This document shows positions 61,312-64,000 of a DNA stretch of 64,000 nucleotides, one piece after another. Position 1 is the first letter of the stretch, and the number at the start of each line of letters is the position of its first letter. The DNA is from Dipteronia dyeriana (lineage: Eukaryota > Streptophyta > Magnoliopsida > Sapindales > Sapindaceae): assembly GCA_032871835.1 (NCBI GenBank), contig CM065296.1:13532001-13596000 (forward strand), read 5' to 3'. The notes beneath the pieces were generated by a model, which saw only the letters and a list, made by a program, of their open reading frames with translations, did no database searches and had not been told where the DNA came from. The translations under genes were made by a program, and so were the position numbers.

Positions 61312-61459
61312 GTGGGAATCATATTACCCCAATGGAAGGTAATGTGATTCCCATAGTAATCACTTTTCTAGGAATCAAAAAATACAAACCTAAAATTAAA
61401 CATGGAAATGTTGTCAGATTCTCATTCAAATACAAATATTATCTCATACCAAACGGCCA

Positions 61460-61690
61460 TAATAGTATCACCCGGAGGACACTTTGATATAGATCGGCTT
61501 TAAACATTTGTCGGTAAATCGGGCAAATCTTTAGATGTGGTCAGTGGTCACCCACCACATTTCCCAATTTGGAATTTCTACAGTCTAAAAGACTCGTGAT
61601 ACTATAATCCTAATTGACATCTTCAGATTCTTTTGTTTATATTTTCAAGGAGTCGATCATGAGCACCTTGATGAAATATTTTAGATAAAT
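61460..61690 (+). pseudogene. Heparanase-like (GH79) pseudogene, parts 2 and 3
   Basis: Directly after the Harbinger-like element comes IVSPGGHFDIDRL, a stop, then FVGKSGKSLDVV, matching the family segment xxAPGGFFD...WF. A 7-bp duplication (GTGGTCAGTGGTC near 61540) shifts the frame; without it the family's VVTHHIY-type motif follows. A second exon starts at about 61652 after TATTTTCAAG and reads GVDHEHLDEIF before a stop. Two bases are also missing at the transposon site. Together with 59179-59308 this is one decayed plus-strand heparanase-like gene. Upstream and downstream exons were not found in the window. Confidence 0.7.
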
Positions 61691-62332
61691 TATTAAAATA
61701 AACTTGGAATTTAACTGAACCAAGTACAAAACCATGGTTGGACTTTTTAGATACCCTACAGGCCACAATAGTTTCCTGCCTTACTGGGCACATAGACAAG
61801 TGTTGCAGTTAGGGGTGGATAAAAAATAACCGAATCGAACCGATCCAATCGGTTTTATTTTTTTTCCGATTTGATACTTTGATTCGGTTTGTTTAAAAAA
61901 AACGGAATAATCGGTTCGGTTTCCGGTTCAGTGGTTCAAACCGAAAACCGAATCGAGAACCGGAGTATATAAGCAAAAATCCCTAAAAAAAATCCAGAAC
62001 CATCTGCCTCTTTGCGTTCCTCTCTCCCTCTCTCACGTCTTCGTCTCATTTGGTAACCCTAAATCTCTCAACTACACTGTCCGCAGTCCTCATCCAACTT
62101 TTGTCTCTCTCATCCGACGTCCGCCATCCTGCCAGTGTTTTGCTTCGTCTGTCGTCTACGCAGTTTGATTCGTCATTTTTGGGTTTTTGCTAAGGTTGGT
62201 TAAACAAAATCTATTCTCTAAATCTTCTATAATCTCACAAATCTTTCTGGTTTTTTTGTTTACTCCTTCAATCCCCTTCATTTGTTTCAGGTGTTAAGAT
62301 TAATTTTTTTAAAAAATAATGGTAGGTGGTCG
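61691..62332. other. Unassigned DNA with a hAT-like MITE end at 61810
   Basis: TAGGGGTGGATAAAAAATAA starts at 61810, followed by CGGTT/AACCG motifs in both orientations (61828-61965), the architecture of the hAT-type MITEs elsewhere in the window. No matching right end or 8-bp duplication is found before the CACTA end at 62333, so it may be truncated or interrupted. The rest (61970-62330) is CT-rich, with no gene. Confidence 0.4.
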
Positions 62333-64000
62333 CACTACAAGAAAAATGGCTTTTTCTGACCAAACATTTCCAACAGAACCAAAATTTGTCAAAAATAGTT
62401 GTTTTTCTAACTGCAAAAATCATGTCGTCAAAAAAGGATAAAAATATTGCATATCATTTCCGACAACAAAAATGTCGTCACAAATAATATCGAAATTCAT
62501 CAAAAATATTGTGAAAATTGCATCAAGTTTAGGCGTCAATACTATTTCCGACCGCGTATACCTACCTCTCGGAAATACAATAGATTTTTTTAACCACAAG
62601 TACCTAGCGCTTGGAAATACAATATTATATGGGTAGGATTCATTGTATTATGAAAGACAATTGTTGTTAATGCATAAAATTTTAAATAATTATTTTTTAA
62701 AAGTTAAGATAAAAAGTTAAAATGAATTATAGTATTATAGTATTATAATGTTAAATTTTAATTATTTTGATAAATATGGCATTATATATATATTCTATTC
62801 AATATATTAATTTTTTTTCTATTATTTATATTCACAATTTTATATAATTATTCCTTTATTTTAGCTGATATATTTTCTTTCCTATAATTTTCAATTCTCA
62901 CTTAACACTTTTACTCCATTTTTTACTCATTTCCTTTTTTCTTTCTTTTAATCCTATTTACCTAGCTGAGTCTCTCTCCTGCCAATTTTTTTTTTCCCTT
63001 TTTTTTTCATCTTTCTCCACTTTTTACTCTTTTCCTATTTTAATTTTTCCCTAACCCTACTTATCTCCACCAAGCCGCCTATATCCTACCATTTTTCTTG
63101 TCCAGTTTTATTTTGCATCTTATTCTCTTTTTACTCTAGCCCTAATTATTGACTCATCATTCTTCCAATCTTTTGTAATTTCTCTAAAACCTACAACTAA
63201 ATCTCTTAGAAGAAATCTTTATTTTTTTTATTGAAGACTCTTACAATACAGATCACTCATTTGGTAAGTCTTTTATAATAACAATTGCAAGAAATTTAGG
63301 AGAAAATAAGTTTTATTTTGTTGGTTTATTATTTGGGTCTTAACGTTTCTTGATTAATTTTCACTATTTGGTACTCTTTGTTTTGCTATATGTTTTCTAT
63401 AATGATATAGTGATTGCATAGAACATGTTCAATAAAATGCCTATAAAGAATTTGGTTTTTGGATTGGTTTATAAATTTATTATTTCCAAAGGGGATAATT
63501 TTTTTTATAATATTATAAATCTTGTATTCGAATATGGTTTAATTGTAAAGTAAAATTAAATATATATATACATGTAATTATTATTATTTTTCCACATTCT
63601 TGTTGATTTTTGTAACAATTGTTTTTTTACTGTTGTAGATGTTTTATATTTATTTTGGTACTGAGTTTCAAACTTTTATACAAACTTTCATACAATGGAG
63701 GATGAAGGTTGACCTAGTGTAAAACACCATGGAAATTCATGTAGGTTTTCTTATGTTTATTGGTGTAAAATATTTATAGTTTCAATTATATTTTTTGATA
63801 ACTTTTATATTTTCAATTATATGATAATGCTATATATGTATATATTTATTTATTGGAAACATTTATTTATTTATTGTTTTATTCCATTGCAACAAAAATT
63901 GGACTCACAATAACCTACTACAACAACAAATTCAAGGGCAAGAGAATGAGAAATGCTAGCATATTATTAGTGTGTATTTTTATGTTGTAAGTTGACAGTT
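62333..64000 (+). mobile_element. CACTA (En/Spm) transposon, left end; runs off window
   Basis: Begins CACTACAAGAAAAATGGC, the classic plant CACTA terminus. It is followed by subterminal motifs GTCGTCA/TTTCCGAC and CAAAAATGTCGTC in repeated, partly inverted form up to about 62620. The rest is AT-rich with no recognisable transposase in the window. The other end (TTTTTCTTGTAGTG type) is not present here. The three bases before it (tcg) would be the target copy. Confidence 0.75.

Larger units (their letters stand above)
59309..61459. mobile_element. Harbinger-like element nested in heparanase exon
   Basis: Termini AGGACCGTTTGGTATGAG and, inverted, TGGCCGTTTGGTATGAG are flanked by taa (59306-59308 and 61460-61462), the preferred PIF/Harbinger target. 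Interior sequence shows GGGAAT/ATTCC-type subterminal motifs. Between 59750 and 60300 there is a somewhat GC-richer stretch with CTCTTCC repeats, without a recognisable protein. No transposase is visible, so it is non-autonomous. It carries a nested hAT-type MITE at 60542-61311. Confidence 0.7.

Noticed and set aside
63694..63760. ATGGAGGATGAAGG followed by TGA as a possible CACTA transposase start
   Set aside because: Only five codons before a stop and no transposase motif downstream in the window.

Overview
The window looks like heterochromatic or gene-poor nuclear DNA of a flowering plant, most likely a eudicot. It is AT-rich and packed with plant LTR retrotransposons (Copia, Sirevirus-like, Ty3/Gypsy), hAT, PIF/Harbinger, Mutator-like and CACTA DNA elements, a tRNA-derived SINE and LINE tails. 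Every host gene remnant I could find is interrupted by a transposon. No bacterial or organellar genes, rRNA genes, intact tRNA genes or CRISPR arrays were seen.

Layout. (1) 1-17100: an unrecognised minus-strand gene, with clean first exons at 16591-17077 and candidate later exons between 1143 and 3607. It is split by a 12.6-kb gag-only Sirevirus-like LTR retrotransposon (3741-16325, minus strand). The two LTRs of that element carry later insertions: a 586-bp hAT MITE (4565-5150) in one, and a 5.3-kb Mutator-like foldback element with two inverted tandem arrays (10370-15678) in the other. (2) 18401-44515: a retrotransposon nest. Older LTR-like DNA is cut by a Ty3/Gypsy element (19277-24983, perfect TSD gttaa) and by a Copia element (25025-44510). 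The 5' LTR of the Copia element is itself split by a second Sirevirus-like element (25861-35977). That inner element has gag and an intact 353-residue plant-transposon-type ORF but no pol. (3) 44516-48766: LTR-like or unassigned DNA, a hAT MITE (45605-46136), a Mutator-like foldback (46825-47878) and part of an ankyrin-repeat pseudogene. (4) 48767-55665: a full-length but inactivated minus-strand Copia element lying inside the ankyrin pseudogene, whose N-terminal part is at 55699-55906. (5) 56130-61690: unassigned DNA, a SINE, then a GH79 heparanase-like pseudogene. One Harbinger/Tourist-type MITE sits at its 3' splice acceptor (57931-59174) and a second Harbinger-like element (59309-61459) sits inside its exon, itself carrying a nested hAT MITE. 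(6) 61810-64000: a hAT-like end, then the left end of a CACTA transposon that runs off the window.

Working together: the autonomous Copia and Gypsy copies all carry stops, frameshifts or lost catalytic residues, so none looks able to move by itself. The two Sirevirus-like elements keep LTRs, primer sites and polypurine tracts but lack polymerase, so they would have depended on enzymes supplied in trans. The best candidate for something under-described is the gag-plus-extra-ORF element at 25861-35977; the inverted-array Mutator-like element is second.
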